A DNA stretch of 64,000 bases from Mesocentrotus franciscanus (Eukaryota > Echinodermata > Echinoidea > Camarodonta > Strongylocentrotidae). The notes under the pieces were generated by a model. That model saw only the letters and a list, made by a program, of their open reading frames with translations, was not told where the DNA came from and did not search any database. Positions 13,201 to 28,200 of this stretch are shown piece by piece. Within the stretch, counting starts at the first letter, position 1; each line of letters opens with the position of its first letter. The DNA is taken from assembly GCA_037976565.1 (NCBI GenBank), contig CP137679.1, forward strand, positions 6,539,710 to 6,603,709, given 5' to 3'. The translations under genes and the position numbers were made by a program.

Positions 13201-16200
13201 ACATTGACCCTGAACATCACTTAGCTCAACTACAGCCTCTGGTGATACGTACAGAAATGGGAAAGCATGCAGGTTAACATTATAATTAAAAAGTAGTATC
13301 AATGATTTGCATTAATGTGCAAAAAAATTCTTTTTTTCCATTACATCATTAAAATATAAAGAAGATATCTATTAAAATATTTTTTTGACATTTCAAGAGA
13401 AGGAACTTTCAGAAAGGAATAAGTGTTGATATACAACACAAAAGGGGGGAGGGGGTGGGCTGATGCCCCCTGGCAACAACAAAAAACACATGGTAACCAC
13501 AAATTTACTTTTTTCTTTTTTTTTGCTCAAGGGGTGAGTAAAAAGAAAAAGATTTTAGTTTTAGTGCTCACTACCCCCTCTTGAGGACACACACACAAAT
13601 TTTTGTAATATTTAGTGCTCACTACCCCCCATTGAGCAAAAAATCTCCCTCGAAGCAGTTCCCTAAATTTTACACCCCTGTATTGGTATGTTGAGTTGCG
13701 CGATTTTCAAATTTACGCCCCATTGGAAAATCCGCCACTGATTCAAGTTACCAAGCAGTTTCTAACAGTACCCGGATACCTCACTTCAACTTGGCATCAA
13801 ACACTATATTTAATCATAACCTTAACCATAATTTGATTTTTAAATCATATTTAGTGTGAGTTCAACGAGTGCATATGGTTTGAGATGTGACAAGTGTACA
13901 TAATATTTATCTAGAATGATTTACCTTCTTCACTCCAGTATAGGACATTGAGGTCAGCTTGGTAGGCAGCTGTCTTGCCTTTGTGAGTATTCTCAGGCCG
14001 GTACAGCTTGTTGACCTGTAGTTTGACCTTAGAGTTGGACTTGGTGGTGGTGTAGATGGCGACGATCTTACCGATCCGGAAGGGTTCGGGACACTCCAGG
14101 TTACTGCCTTTGACGTACTCTGAATGTTTACGATAGTTTTCAGGGTACAGGTCCTCATCCTATTTTGGAAGGTTTTTAAAAATATCACCAAAATATATAA
14201 CCAAATCGAAAATAATTTCCTTAGCTTTGAAAATCTCTGATTTATATTTGAAAGTTTGATATAATTCCCGGTCATGTGTTTTCTATTACTTTCATTAAAA
14301 TGAATGGCAATTATTTATAATGACAATGTATAGGAATTAAGTACTTATCTAAATTTATCTTCTTCTTTTTGGGGGGCGGGGGGAGGGGGAAGGCTCATAT
14401 TGAAAAACATTACTGCATAAAATATAACATTGTTACAAGTTCCTTGCTTTTAAAGGGAACCAAAACCTTCATCCTAAGTTACCTTTATTGTAAAGTTTAA
14501 TCGATTTGAATAAGATTAGTGAAAAATTGAACAAAATCAGGCAAGGTATAAGGAAGTTAAAGTACAAGTCCACTCCACTGAAAAGTTGAGCTGATTAGAT
14601 AGACAAAAATCTAAAAAGCCCAAATATAACTTGGTTTTGGAAAATGGTGCTCAGATTTATTTTTAATAATTTTTTTTAATGAGCAAAAACAAGTTAATGA
14701 GCGAGTCGGTTGTGACGTAGGGTCCTCACAACACAGATTCGTAATGTAACCAAATTTAATGCATATGTCTTTGTGAAGTGCCTCGATACAAACTATTTCA
14801 TTCACCTGATAAGAATAATGAAACACTATTATTCTTATCAGGTGAATGAAATAGTTTGTATAGAGGCACTTCACAAAGACGTATGCATTAAATTTGGTTA
14901 CATTATGAAAATAGCCTATTGTCAGAATGTATACCGCTGGCACTTTCGTTGTGAGGAGCATACGTCACATCCGTACAGCAATATAAATGTTTTGCTCGAA
15001 ATACCCGAAACAAAAATCGCTCTTAAAAATCACCTGATTGAAGTACGCCCGTGATATTTGGCAGTTTTAAGCTTTGATTTATTTACAACATGTTATAAAT
15101 TTTGAAAATCGGAGTGGACTTGGGCTTTAAAGCTAAAGAAATAAGTTGTCACCAGAGGGCGATATTTAATTTGATGACGTCATTTGTGGACAACTCTCCA
15201 TGCCTTCTGATCATGGAATTTCATGTTTTTCCTTCTTTCTTGTGATTGAGATAATCTACTCCCCTGAAAACAAGATATAGAATGCAGAATGATATTCTAC
15301 TTCACATTTCATGAAGTCAGATATTGAACAATATTGAAGAAAATGAAAGAATTGTGAAATTCCATGATCAAAAGGCATGAAGAGTTGTCCACAAATGATG
15401 TCATCAAATTAAATATTGCCCTCTAGTGACAGGTTATTTCTTTAGCTTTAACTTCCTTATACCTTGCCTGATTTTGTTCAATTTTTCACTAATCTTATTC
15501 AAATCGTTTAAACTTTACAATAAAGGTAACTTAGGATGAAGGTTTTGGTTCCCTTTAAATGAAAAGTTATCAAATATAGAAAATATGGAATTTACAAAGA
15601 ACTATATTATTTTTAGTTTAAATATCTGTAATGACACTATAATGCAATGTATTAAACATACCACATCTTTCTTTGATATTGGTTTCTTGGTAACAACTTT
15701 CTGTTTGATGTTGAATGAGAATGCTTCTGGGAGGAGGTAGACACCGTCACCAATCTGGAATTCATTACCCTTGAAGTGGCAGGAGCTAGTAAAACATGGA
15801 AACATTGAGAAAATTATGTGAATTTGTGGTAACAGGTATGATGTATTCAATGTCACCTTCATCTTCACCCTCATGGACATCACCATCACCATCACCACTA
15901 TCATCATCATCATCATCATCATCATCACTGTCATCATCACCACCACCACCACCACCACCATCATCACCACCACCACCATCACCATCATTACTGTCATCAA
16001 CACCACCATCACCATCATCATCATCACTGTCATCACCACCACCATCACTGCCATCATCAGCAGCAGCATAATCAACCATAGCAACTACCATATTTTTCCT
16101 ACCTGTATGTAATCCTGGAGGAATCATCTTGATCTTCTAACTTGGCGCCTGGTCTTGGGGTTTCTTTCTGCAAAAGAAGAATACAAAACAGATTGAGTAA

Positions 16201-19200
16201 AATGAATTTGAATACTTGTATAAACAAATATTTCTAACAAAATAACGGAGGCTTTGTCACTTAAGTGGGGCACATTATAAATATATAAAGACCATGTACA
16301 GTTTTGGTAAGACTGTAAGACTCATTTGTCAGATTTTGTCAAATGTAGCTGAGAAAAAGCAAGACACTATGCTAAGCTGCAGCAAATTATCTTTAACTTC
16401 AGTAGAATAACATGCAGGCAAGGAAAAATGTAGAACATTACCTGCATTATTTTTATTTCCATTTTACATCTTTTGCAGATGTGGCTGCATCAAACAGAGT
16501 GACATGATCAGACTTAGTCACTGACTCTATTGATTAAACCCTGTTCAGATTCAACAGGGTAAGTAACCTAAATAAGCATACCAAGACAACATAACATGTG
16601 TAAATGAATGGCAAGAAGCAATTCTGTACAATCAAATAGTTGTATTCAACCATGGCCCATGTACATACCTTTTGATTTGCAGACATGTAAAGTGCACTAC
16701 ACTTCACTAATTGTATTTTGCTGTGATGGGTTTTTGAAGTGGTTCATCTCTTATATCTTAACTGGGCTTTACTGCAAATTGCATTTAGTATATAGCTCTC
16801 TTCTCTCACCTCTTGTATTCTCTCCATCTTGAGGCAGCAGCTGCAGAAGCGATGAGCAGGGACATCATCAGGTCTGCTCAGAAGCTTGTAGTCCTCAAAC
16901 CGAGCCAGGTCCGGATCGTACCACTTCTGGTAGAAAAATGTCTTCCCATCATCCTCCTTGATGACATGGTCTGTCTCAGGGTCGTCTATGCCTCCTAACA
17001 TGGACCAATCAGGTGAGGGGGCTTTGTAGATGACGGAGCAATTGGCATTGACAGAGGCAAGGTAGGTGTCTTGGCATTCATCAATGGGGAAGAGTTCAAG
17101 AGGGTCTGATGCTTCTCCCAAAACAGTTTCTGAGCCATATCTGAAAACAATTGGGAGTACAACATGTGAGTGAATTGCAGATATGATATGATACAGAGTC
17201 TTACACAGCCAATCAACATAGGATTGCAATGTATTCACAACATGTAAAAACATTTAGTAGTGTTAAAAGTAGGAACAGCAACTGTGTGTACTACATGAGC
17301 TATGTCCAGCAACTGTGTGTACTACATGAGCTATGTCCAGCAACTGTGTATACTACATGAGCTATGTCAAGCAACTGTGTGTACTACATGAGCTATGTCC
17401 AGCAACTATGTGTACTACATGAGCTATGTCAAGCAACTGTGTGTACTACATGAGCTATGTCCAGCAACTGTGTGTACTACATGAGCTATGTCAAGCAACT
17501 GTGTGTACTACATAAGCTATGTCAAGCAACTGTGTGTACTACATGAGCTATGTCCAGCAACTGTGTGTACTACATGAGCTATGTCCAACAACTGTGTGTA
17601 CTACATGAGCTATGTCAAGCAACTGTGTGTACTACATGAGCTATGTTCAGCAACTGTGTGTACTACATGAGCTATGTCCAGCAATTGTGTGTACTACATA
17701 AGCTATGTCAAGCAACTGTGTGTACTACATGAGCTATGTCAAGCAACTGTGTGTACTACATGAGCTATGTCCAGCAACTGTGTACTACATAAGCTATGTC
17801 AAGCAACTGTGTGTACTACATGAGCTATGTCCAGCAATTGTGTGTACTACATGAGCTATGTCCAGCAACTGTGTGTACTACATGAGCTATGTCAAGCATC
17901 TGTGTGTACTACATGAGCTATGTCCAGCAACTGTGTACTACATAAGCTATGTCAAGCAACTGTGTGTACTACATGAGCTATGTCCAGCAACTGTGTGTAC
18001 TACATGAGCTATGTCAAGCAATTGTGTGTACTACATGAGCTATGTCAAGCAACTGTGTGTACTACATGACCTATGTCAAGCACCTGTGTGTACTACATGA
18101 GCTATGTCCAGCAACTGTGTGTACTACATGAGCTATGTTCAGCAACTGTGTGTACTACATGAGCTATGTCAAGCATAACATTAACCATTTCCTTCCAATC
18201 AATGACAACATGCCAGGAACCTATAACATTTATATTCTATAATTCCATATTCAATCCTTTTGCAAAATTCGGTCATAATCCTCTGGCATTCATCTTTAAT
18301 TTACCACTCTCAACCCAGGTGAAGTGAATGATTACAGAGGAAGAAATTCCTTGAATGATTGAGTGCTTTATTATAGAAGCTAAGGGTTCTAAACATAACA
18401 TAGGCATTTTACACTCTCAAAAACCACCATAGCAAATTATCGAGTGTACAAGCTATTTGGACAAGAGACAAACATTCTTTTTGAGCCCATGAATATCTGG
18501 GAACCCTGTAGCTTGACGATAGCCTAGTTAATAACATATTCAGAACTTTTTATCTTAAGAACACTTTATAAATCCAACTAATATTGATTAGGTTGTAAGG
18601 TGTATGGTGCTCTTGAAACATCTTGTAAACAGACAAATACGAAATGAGGATATTTGGTCTAACTCACACAAACCACTGTGCATGGAACATCATTTCTCCT
18701 TCGCTATCCTGCCACATGTAAATCACCCTGGCGATGAAGAGAGGTTTGGTTGGGTCATCGGGATGAATCAGAACACAGTCCCCATTCTCAATCTAAAGAG
18801 GGCAGCAACAAATAAAGAGAAGGAAATATACAGTTAACAACAAAATTATTAATACCCTTCCCAAGTTTTGTAACTTTTTAAGTATGTGAACAATTGATTG
18901 TCCCTATTTACGTTTCTTGATAATGTCAAATGTTGAAGCTTATATCTTAAAGTATTCAACAAAGGCCCTAATTCAAGTTCAACCAGTCCACCTTTAATTC
19001 TTGAGCTATGAAAAACACAAAATATATCAAATTTACAAGGGGTATAAATAATTCATTAGTAACTTTAAGTTTCCCGAAGGATACAAAGCTTTTTCTTACC
19101 TGTTGACTTTACCAAAAGAATTCTTTTCTTAAATTACAAACTTTGTGGTATAAATCTGACTGATGGTATACACAGGACTTTAGTTACTTGATGTAGGAGA

Positions 19201-22200
19201 GTGACAGAAAAATCACTTGTTTCTGACCAAATTGGTTTCTTTGTTGCATACTGTCTATCATGACTGGCTTGCATCAGTTGTATTGAGAATGTGAACAGTG
19301 AAAAAGTTATACTCTGTCCATACCAAGATACCTCTACTTATCTAGTACAGCACATTAAACGTAAAACTTGATAACAACAAAAGTACTAAACTAACCTTCT
19401 CATCGTCAATCATGGCTGCCTTGTAGTACGCACGTTCTTTGGTTACCTCTTCTGGCTCACCGATCCATGTAACCTTGGCCTGATGGGATATGAAAGATAA
19501 GACTTCCCAGTTTGTTACCATGGACATAGAAACCTAGAATATTCCTCAAACTCATAGAAAATGTCATTTTATCAGTCAGTCTACCATTTGTATTGAATAA
19601 GATTGACAATGATAAATACCACATATTAACCACACACCAAACACATCATCTTTACTCATATACGTTCTTACATCCTCCTGTAGAGCTTGTGTACAATGAA
19701 ACCTGCCTTAGCGACCCCGTGTATATGAAGACCACCTGTCTACAAAACTAGATGCCTCCGCAATAGAGCCATTTTACAAACCAAAATAGAAGCAATTTTT
19801 AAAATTCAGGTTTGATTGTAATCCATTATCAGGTTCTCAGAATATCGTGATTACAAGCTATTTTACATATACATGTATGACCCTTTGATCTTTGATCTTT
19901 GACCTCATGACCCCAAAATCCAACCAGTTCATTGGCTCTGCAAGATACATTCATGTCCTGAGTTTGATAGTAATCCATCCATCGGTTCTAATGATAATGC
20001 ATTCACAAGCTTATTTTTGCATACATAATGACCCCAAAATCTAATCAGTTCATTGGCTCAGTAAGATACATACATGTCTTGAGTTTGAAGGTAATCCGTC
20101 AATCGGTTCTAATGATAATGTGATCATGCGCTATTTTCGCATACATAATGAGCCATGCGACCTTTGACCTCATGACCCCAAAATCTAATCAGTTCACTGG
20201 CTCTGCAAGATACATACATGACCCAAGTTTGGTGAAATCCATCAATCGGTTCAGTCTTGAGATAACGCGATCACAAGAACGGGACGTACGGACGGACGGA
20301 CGGACAGCCCGAAAACATAATGCATGTTCTGTTTCATCCAATCTCATCCAAAACCTGTATCAACCTATTGGATATTAAGTCTTAGATAACTCATAATGAA
20401 ACCAATGGTAATGACCCTGAACTATTATATTTCATGCAGATTGAAAAACTAGACTGCTTAATTATTTGAGTATGATGTTATATATACTATATATTTGTGA
20501 CACAAGTTGACCATGGGGTCCACTTCTTGTTCCATTAGTTCAGGGAGGTGATAGAGGAGTGTAAACTCTTGTAATATATTCAAATGTAGGCTTGAGTTCT
20601 AAAGTGCAACAATGGGATGTTCCATGCTCCGAGCTGCTCTTCCATGCGGGAATTTCGGAGGCCAGGCACCAGTTTCACATTTATTAAATTACCGGCAATT
20701 TCAGTGTAAATTATAATCTTTATATGGGGATTGTATTGGAAATAGTGCATCAAACAATTTTTCAAATTTAGTACTCCGCCCTTTCTATAATTTGTGTGCC
20801 AGAGTTAGCAAAAGAAAAATTAGGATAATCCGATTATTTTCGCATGTTTTAATGTCACGTCATTTAATCCATGATTTACAATCTTCGATAACTTTAAGTT
20901 TGCTAATGCGTGCTTTCGTGTGCTTTCGCGTGCTTTTGGTATTTTTGCAGTTGGAAAAAAAGTATGAAATTACAAAAGTTTGTGTTCGCTTGTTCAACTC
21001 ATTACACATCCAACAAATGATGAGAAATCATTGAAATGGACAGCCAACATTTGCTGAGATACCATTTTCTGATGTAGGAATTCTAAATCCTGATATTTCA
21101 TGCGCTCTTTTATCTCACCACCTGGTCAACAGTTGCAGATTAGCGCATAACTTTTCGGCGGCTTGGAGCATGGGGTCAAAGGAGAGTGGCTTGATTCCAC
21201 TCCTTCTCTATCACCTCCCTGATTAGTTGAACAAAGCAGGTTAAGAATTATTTGTTTGTTTGATGATTGTTTTAACTGACTGCTAAGAAAGTATGTATAT
21301 GCTGGTAAGTAAATAACCAGGGTACCGAGGGCTTAAAGTCCTCTCCGAGGGACTTGGTAATGATGAGTAATGCCCTACCAAAGGGCACAAGCGCATTGAC
21401 TTAGTTTCAAGCCTAGGACCTCCCAGTTACGAGACCACTGCTCTACCACTGAGCCACAGCGCCTCCTCATATGAAAATGAAAGCTACCACAGGGGAAAGG
21501 AACCAGACTTTAAACACCACTGTTTCAGTTTTCCCTGAGCAGTCTTTCATACAGGTCGGTATTATGAAACAGAACGTTTTTTTTTTTTTACCCTTTTCTT
21601 CTTCTTTAGTGGGGATCCTAGCTTGCGACCCTTCTTGGCTTTCTTGTCATCCATGTTCCCATTCTTATTAGAATCATCCATCTCATCAAAGTCATTCTCA
21701 TCAGCCTCCTGCACGGCCATGTTGGGACACCTGTCATGTTGCAAAAGAAAAAAATAAAGTATTAATAATGTCTTTCAATCATAACAAAGCAATCGTCAGA
21801 TTGTGTCTTGTGTCTGTGACCAAATTATATCAATGTTCCCAATGAGCATCCCGGACTACAAGTGGGATTGCACTTGGAGCTGCAAAGTTATCTTTTACTG
21901 ACAGATCACAAAGGGATTAGTGATTGCAAAAAAGTTATTTGTGACATGTGACAAGAATGTCATTTAGTTAAACTTTAACATATAATCTCAAATGACCTTT
22001 GACCTTAGCATGTGACCCTTGACAGTTCCATAGTGTAAAGTTCCCCAAAATTACAAATGGTGGCTGATGGGGGTTAGGTAGTCTGCAATCACAGACTCTT
22101 CTTTGACACCTTACCACTATTTACAAAGCCTTGAGCAAAGTCTAGATTTGTCAGTTTCTGGCTGTGTCAAACAAGAAGAGGGAATAAAGTACAGAGCTTA

Positions 22201-25200
22201 TTGTAGTCTCATAGTGCAAACACTGTTACGCACAGTGACTGACAAGGGTTTGGGGGCGCATCAGTGCTTCCATGTTTATAACAATTTGTGATCAATAATA
22301 TTGATGTTCTACGTTTTTAAATGACAAAAAAAAATTATCAAAATTTGTAGAATTACACCATGTCTCAAATATTGTAAAGAGACAAAGATAGAGAGAGAGA
22401 GACAACGAGAGAAACCAAAATACGTTATACCAAAATCAAAAGAACCATGTTGAACTTACCTCCTCTCCTTACAAGCTTGCTTAGCTTTGCCACTTCCACC
22501 AAATTTGACCATGTCCTTGCAAGCAGCACACTTGCCACAATCTGGTGCTTGGCATACCTAGTGAAATGAATTTCATTGTTCATGATTAGGATTCATAGCA
22601 TTTTCAAGGTGTATACATGTACACTGTAGTAGCGTATTTCTTTCAAAACACATGCAGCCCCTCCTTTAATATTTGTCAGCCCTTTCATTAACATGCACAA
22701 TATTATAATGAAGGGCATAAGCAACATTTGGTAAAGGGGGAAAAGCCTGTCAAATACTGATTGAATCCTTATTAAAACTAGATGGAACATCGACTGCGCG
22801 CAGTCGAAAATGATGCCTCTGCCATAGAGCGTTTTACAAACCAAAACGAAAGCAATTTTTAATATTCAAGTTTGATAGTAATCCATTTACGGGTTCTCAA
22901 AATATCGCGATTACAAGCTATTTGTTTTCATATACATGGCTCTGCAAGATATTCCTGTCCTGAGATTGATAGTAATCCATCTGTCGGTTCTAATTATAAT
23001 GCGTTCACAAGCTATTTATATGCATACACAATGAGCCCCATGACCTTTGACCTCATGACCCTAAAATCCAATCAGTTCACCGGTTCCGTCCACCGGTTCT
23101 AATGATAGTGTGATCACAAGCTGTTTTTGCATACATAATGATCCCTGTGACCTTTGACCTCATGACCCCAAAATCTAATCAGCTCATTAGCTCTGCAAGA
23201 TACATATATGACCCAAGTTTGGCGGTAATCCATCAATTGGTTCTTCAGATAACGCGATCACGAGAACGGGACGTACAGACGTACGTACGGACGGACAACC
23301 AGAAAACAAATATAAAAAATTGACTACACCTCATGTGACCCAAAACCATCATATTGCTATTACTTTTGAATTTTTCAGGGGGAGACTGTGCCAAAGATTA
23401 ACCTTGTTAATATTGATGTTACACAGGACTACATGAAACGGACAACAACATCCAACCCAACAGCATAGGAAATTGGAAGATAAATAGAGAAGATTCGAAG
23501 GGTCTTACCTCACAAACTCCACATCGCTTCTTTCTCTCGTTTGCAGCTGCCTTCATCTCATCTGCTATCTGATCCTTGAAGATTGCGTCAAAGATGTGAC
23601 TCACAAGGGGTGTGACCGTCGCCATGGTGAAGACTGGTTTCTTGTCTTTCTTGACTGCCGCGGCTTTCCTGGTAGCACGCCTGGTAGAACCAGAAGAAGA
23701 AAAGAATAGTTAAATATAAAAATAAGGAGCCCCATTAACATGTAAGAGATATTTTAATTTACTTTCAACACATCTAAAATGGGTTTCATTCCGAGTTACC
23801 TTTAATGGCTTACAGACCCTGACGGAAGTGAAAAATTATATAGATGAATTATATATAACGGAAAGCTAATACTATTTTAGTGTCTGTCAGAGGAGTAACA
23901 GCTCTCTGAAAACTCGAAATCTAAAGCTTTGAAAATCAAAAGTTGTCAACCTTAAAACTAGCTTTTGACTTTATGACATCATATGGAGTACGCATATTCA
24001 AGATGACTTTGCATTAATCAAGCACGGCTCATCATGTCAGCTCTATAGTCTAGCCGATCAGGTCCTCATAATATGATGTCACTGTAACTGCAGTTAATTT
24101 TACCCCTGTTGACCCGTAATTTGGAGGGGTGTGGAATATGTGGTTTTAATTTGATTTTGAGCAATACTGAAAGGGAAATATTGTTTAATCCTTAATATTT
24201 GTATTCTACGTTCATTCAGCTTTCCATTGATATAAGTTGTATTTTCATCGGATAAAATGTTTAATATCACCAGATCTTTGAGGGATATTGGCATTATATT
24301 ATATCTAATTTACAAGTTTTGTGCATCAAAAGTTTTGTTAGGTTAAATGCATCAATTTCCCCAACTGACAGATGAAATCATGAAAACATACATAAGAGTA
24401 TTTCAAACATGTCAATTAATGAATTATATACCACATTCATTTCCTTCTTTAACAACCTCTAACAACAATGACATGAATATTCAAACCAAATTTGCATATT
24501 CATAACATTGTACAAAATATACAGTATTATTTTCTATTCATCCTGCCACTTCTGGAATATCTTTTTCAATAAAGTGTCCCAATATCAACACAGTCTTCTA
24601 ATCCACTATGTCTCCATCTATCTGGTACATAAATTTTGATCTTATTTGATTATGCAAGAATGTAGCGATTACCTGGAAAATGTCTCTTTATCTTTTTTAT
24701 AAGAGTTTGATTTTTTGATGAACTTCCCTGGCAGGATTGAGCTTTGTTACGCCAATCGAGGTTTTTCACATATCATAACTCTGAGAGTAGTTTCACAAAA
24801 TGCCCAATTATTCTACTACGAGCAGCCATTCAGGAGTGCCCCTCTGAAAGATGAAAACTAAAAATTGTTTATGGTAGAATTCAAGAGACTTGGAGAGTTT
24901 CCTATATCTTACCTCTTGCCGAGGGTAACACCTGCCAGCTTAATGAGATCCCTCATACAGGGCATGGTGATGAGAAGCACCTCATCCTGGTCTGCTGCTT
25001 CATCATAGCTCTCCACCTGCTCAACAACAAACTGGGCATGGCGCAGGAGAGTGTCTTCTGTGAAGCGATTGCATCCCTCCGGTGGTACGGTTGTCTGCAT
25101 AGATGGTATGACAAATTTTAAAACTTGATAATATGTATGGACTAATAGTTCATTGTTATACATGTGATACTGCCAAATATGCAATGGTAAGATGACTTTC

Positions 25201-28200
25201 TTCATAATTCAAGGCTTTATCGTTCGACTTTATTTCATAATCATTGCAATGAGTAATTCCTCTCAAATAGAGTTGGAAACATGTTTTCTTCCATCATAAG
25301 TTTGAAAGGCAGTAAGATAGGTTATGTTCTGATAATCAAATTACAAAGGTAAACTATTACACAATTTATATTTATATTTAATCTAGGAATAGCATTGCAG
25401 TATAGCATCTACAGGATGCCATATCACTCTTGCATTTGGATGGCGTGTTTGGGTACCATCTTCTTATAGCATCTTGAGACATCATTTTGGGATCGATTGT
25501 ATTTTAAAAGCATTTGAAATGTTGGCTTAATGTAATTATGACAGAACTTTGGACAAATATCTAAGAATATCATCTGACCCCATAGATTTAACTAGATTTT
25601 CTCATGCCCTGTATATTTGTATAATACCACCTTGAGATCACATCACTAACCTGGATTTGACTGAGAAGGTCCTCATACACAGCATCCTGTGTGCTCTGAA
25701 GAAACTCAATCAGTATCTTACTCATGTAGATCTTCTCCTGAACCGCCGTCCAGAATGGCTTGTACTCTTCACTAGGACCCATCACAATGTATTCCGCAAA
25801 GGCTGCCAAGAGAGAAACAAGACATTTGGATCCTTACGATCTGATCCATACCAAATTGGAGTATCTTATTGAAATTCTTTGGATTTATTGAGAATCAATA
25901 ACCATTGAAAAGAATGTTTATTAATAAATAATAATTTGCTTTTTTGACAGTAGATCAATGTGACCATTTGACTTGATTATTTTGCATAAAATTGACACAC
26001 AACTACTGAGTAGGACAGATATTTGGCATGCCCAACAGGGGAAAGGGAGCAAAAATTAAAATATCTCATTCTTTGGGATTGTATGGTCTTTATGAAGCTG
26101 ATTTTTTTCTCCCTCTGTCCGTCTGTCTCTCCCCCTTTGTCTCCCTCTCTCTCTCTCTCTTTTTTTGTTTTCTCTCTCTCTCTCTCTTATTTAAACTTTT
26201 AATGTACCTCAGTCACACACTAACCCTACACGTGCTTCACACTAACCACATTTGTTTTGCCATTCAGGGTAACATAATTGTTTGTGCAGTCTATCATTGC
26301 TCTCTTTGTCTCTTTGTTGTGACCCAGTTATTACTTGTGCTGAGGTAATGAGAGGCTTTTCTCCACCATCGAAGCCAGTGGTATACAACTCATTGATTGG
26401 ACCTATCCTCTTGAAAGGGTTACCATTGTACTCCTCGCCCTCATCCCCTTAGTTTCATTACTTCCTGTCTCTCCCATTTTTTTCATCTTCACTGTCTTTC
26501 TAGATCTCTGAGAGATACTCGTCCTCTTACCTGTACTGAATCCAATGAGGGCCTTTTCTCCTCCATCGAAGCCTGTGGTAAACCACTCATTGATCGGACC
26601 CATCCTCTTGGTCGGGATGCCACCTGCATTGTAACCATGGAGATAAAAGATTACAAACATCATCAATAATATACTTCTTGTAAATTTTTTTCCTGACATT
26701 TAAGAATAGGTTCATGAGCAATTCTAACACACACACACCCAAAAGGCAAAAAAAGTGTTACATACTATATTTACACTGAGAAGATGAATTAAGTACATTG
26801 TAGGACAGAAAATCACAGGGAAATTTGTTCAATATTCAGGAAGTGAGGACTAGGGAGAGAAACTTTTATTGGAAGAATGAGATTAGGAATATGGCAATGA
26901 TAAGAGAGAGATGAGGAGAGACAAGTGAATGATGGGGGAATGATAGGAAAGATAGAGTATTAGAGAAGCAATCGACAAAGGAAAAGAATGTTTCAGTAAT
27001 GTAAGATTTAAAGGGAAACTACTTGCATCCCTAACTAGGGTGAATCATAAAATAATATGTAATCTTACCTTCAATGCTTGGGTTTTCATCATAGATGGGT
27101 TTGACGTATCCACTGAAATATAGCTCTTTGTTCTTCTCGATTAGTCCACGGTCAAATGCACAGAGATGAGTGCTCTTATCGTAGACACTGTAGTAGGAAT
27201 TGATAGACATTGCAAAGTTGAGATTTCATATTGAGACTTCCGAGTTTCATACTTCCAAAATCTGTTGTATTTGAAAGAGTGGAAATGAGGAGTTATAGGA
27301 TTCATGAGGGGAGCTCTGTCAATCGACTTCTGAGAAAAAAACTGAGAATATCAACAGTTACTTTATCTGTGTAGCCTGATTTTAGCTGCATCAAAACATG
27401 AGAATTTCCAGTAGCAATATAGGTTTCAATCCTATAAAAAAAAAAGACTTGAATTATACATCAAAATTGTATATGTGACCCATCATAAATGTTAGAAATA
27501 TGAGATCACTAAATAAGTGTAAGTCGCAAATTTCCAATTTAGTCCTTGGTTTGTGATGTAGACAAGATTGTCATTAATTTCTGTTTTTCTTCTAAGTGCC
27601 TTCTCACTTTAGGCACTAGTCAAACTATATTATGGATAGCATATTATTATAGAGTCATGCATTTTTGAGAAAAAAATTTGTCATTTAACGTGTTGGAACA
27701 AATGGAAAAGTCGTTTGCCACTACATAACAGAGATTTCTGATTCAAGCTGAATCTTCAAACTGAAGAGCCTATACATATAGTGATGCAACATTCAAAAAT
27801 TCATAAGTTTTTTTGTCCAATTTAATTCAAACTTTCACAAGTCTGCTTCTCTGATTTCACTGCTTTCTTCTAGAGTAGTTTGCTATCAAGGTTGGATTTC
27901 CCTTTTATCTTAATAACTGACCTAAAGTTGGTGATCTTAAATTGAAGTCTCTCATCATAGCTCATAGTATCTTCCTCATCACCGGTCAATAAGGAGAGTC
28001 TGGGGTCGGTCAGGGTGATATACTCCTCCCTCTGTAAAAAAGCATGGTAATATCATGACTTAACCCTCTTCACTTCTCAGTCTATACTGTACAACCATAT
28101 TGACAATAATTCATCACATTAGATTCAAACACTTTGTTTTATCATAAAAATACATCCTTTGAAATACAATATGATGACCCCTATTTTAAATTTCACTCCC

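Larger units (their letters stand above)
14454..15554. mobile_element. TTAA-flanked foldback MITE (outer), interrupted
   Basis: Ends AGGGAACCAAAACCTTCATC and its inverse GATGAAGGTTTTGGTTCCCT with TTAA on both sides (14450-14453, 15555-15558). Arms of about 210 bp pair, but the left arm is split after ggaagttaa by the element at 14561-15126. piggyBac-like by the TTAA duplication. Confidence 0.88.

Noticed and set aside
15602..16127. Long ORFs on both strands (poly-Met/Val, poly-Asp/Gly, poly-Ser/Pro)
   Set aside because: They are translations of a trinucleotide microsatellite in intron 20 and overlap exons 20 and 21 in wrong frames.
17277..18175. Regular repeat array resembling a CRISPR
   Set aside because: Units are directly adjacent with no unique spacers, and the window is eukaryotic.
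21400..21469. Possible tRNA gene on the minus strand
   Set aside because: A and B boxes are present but the cloverleaf stems do not pair, and a second diverged copy with a shared body shows it is a SINE.
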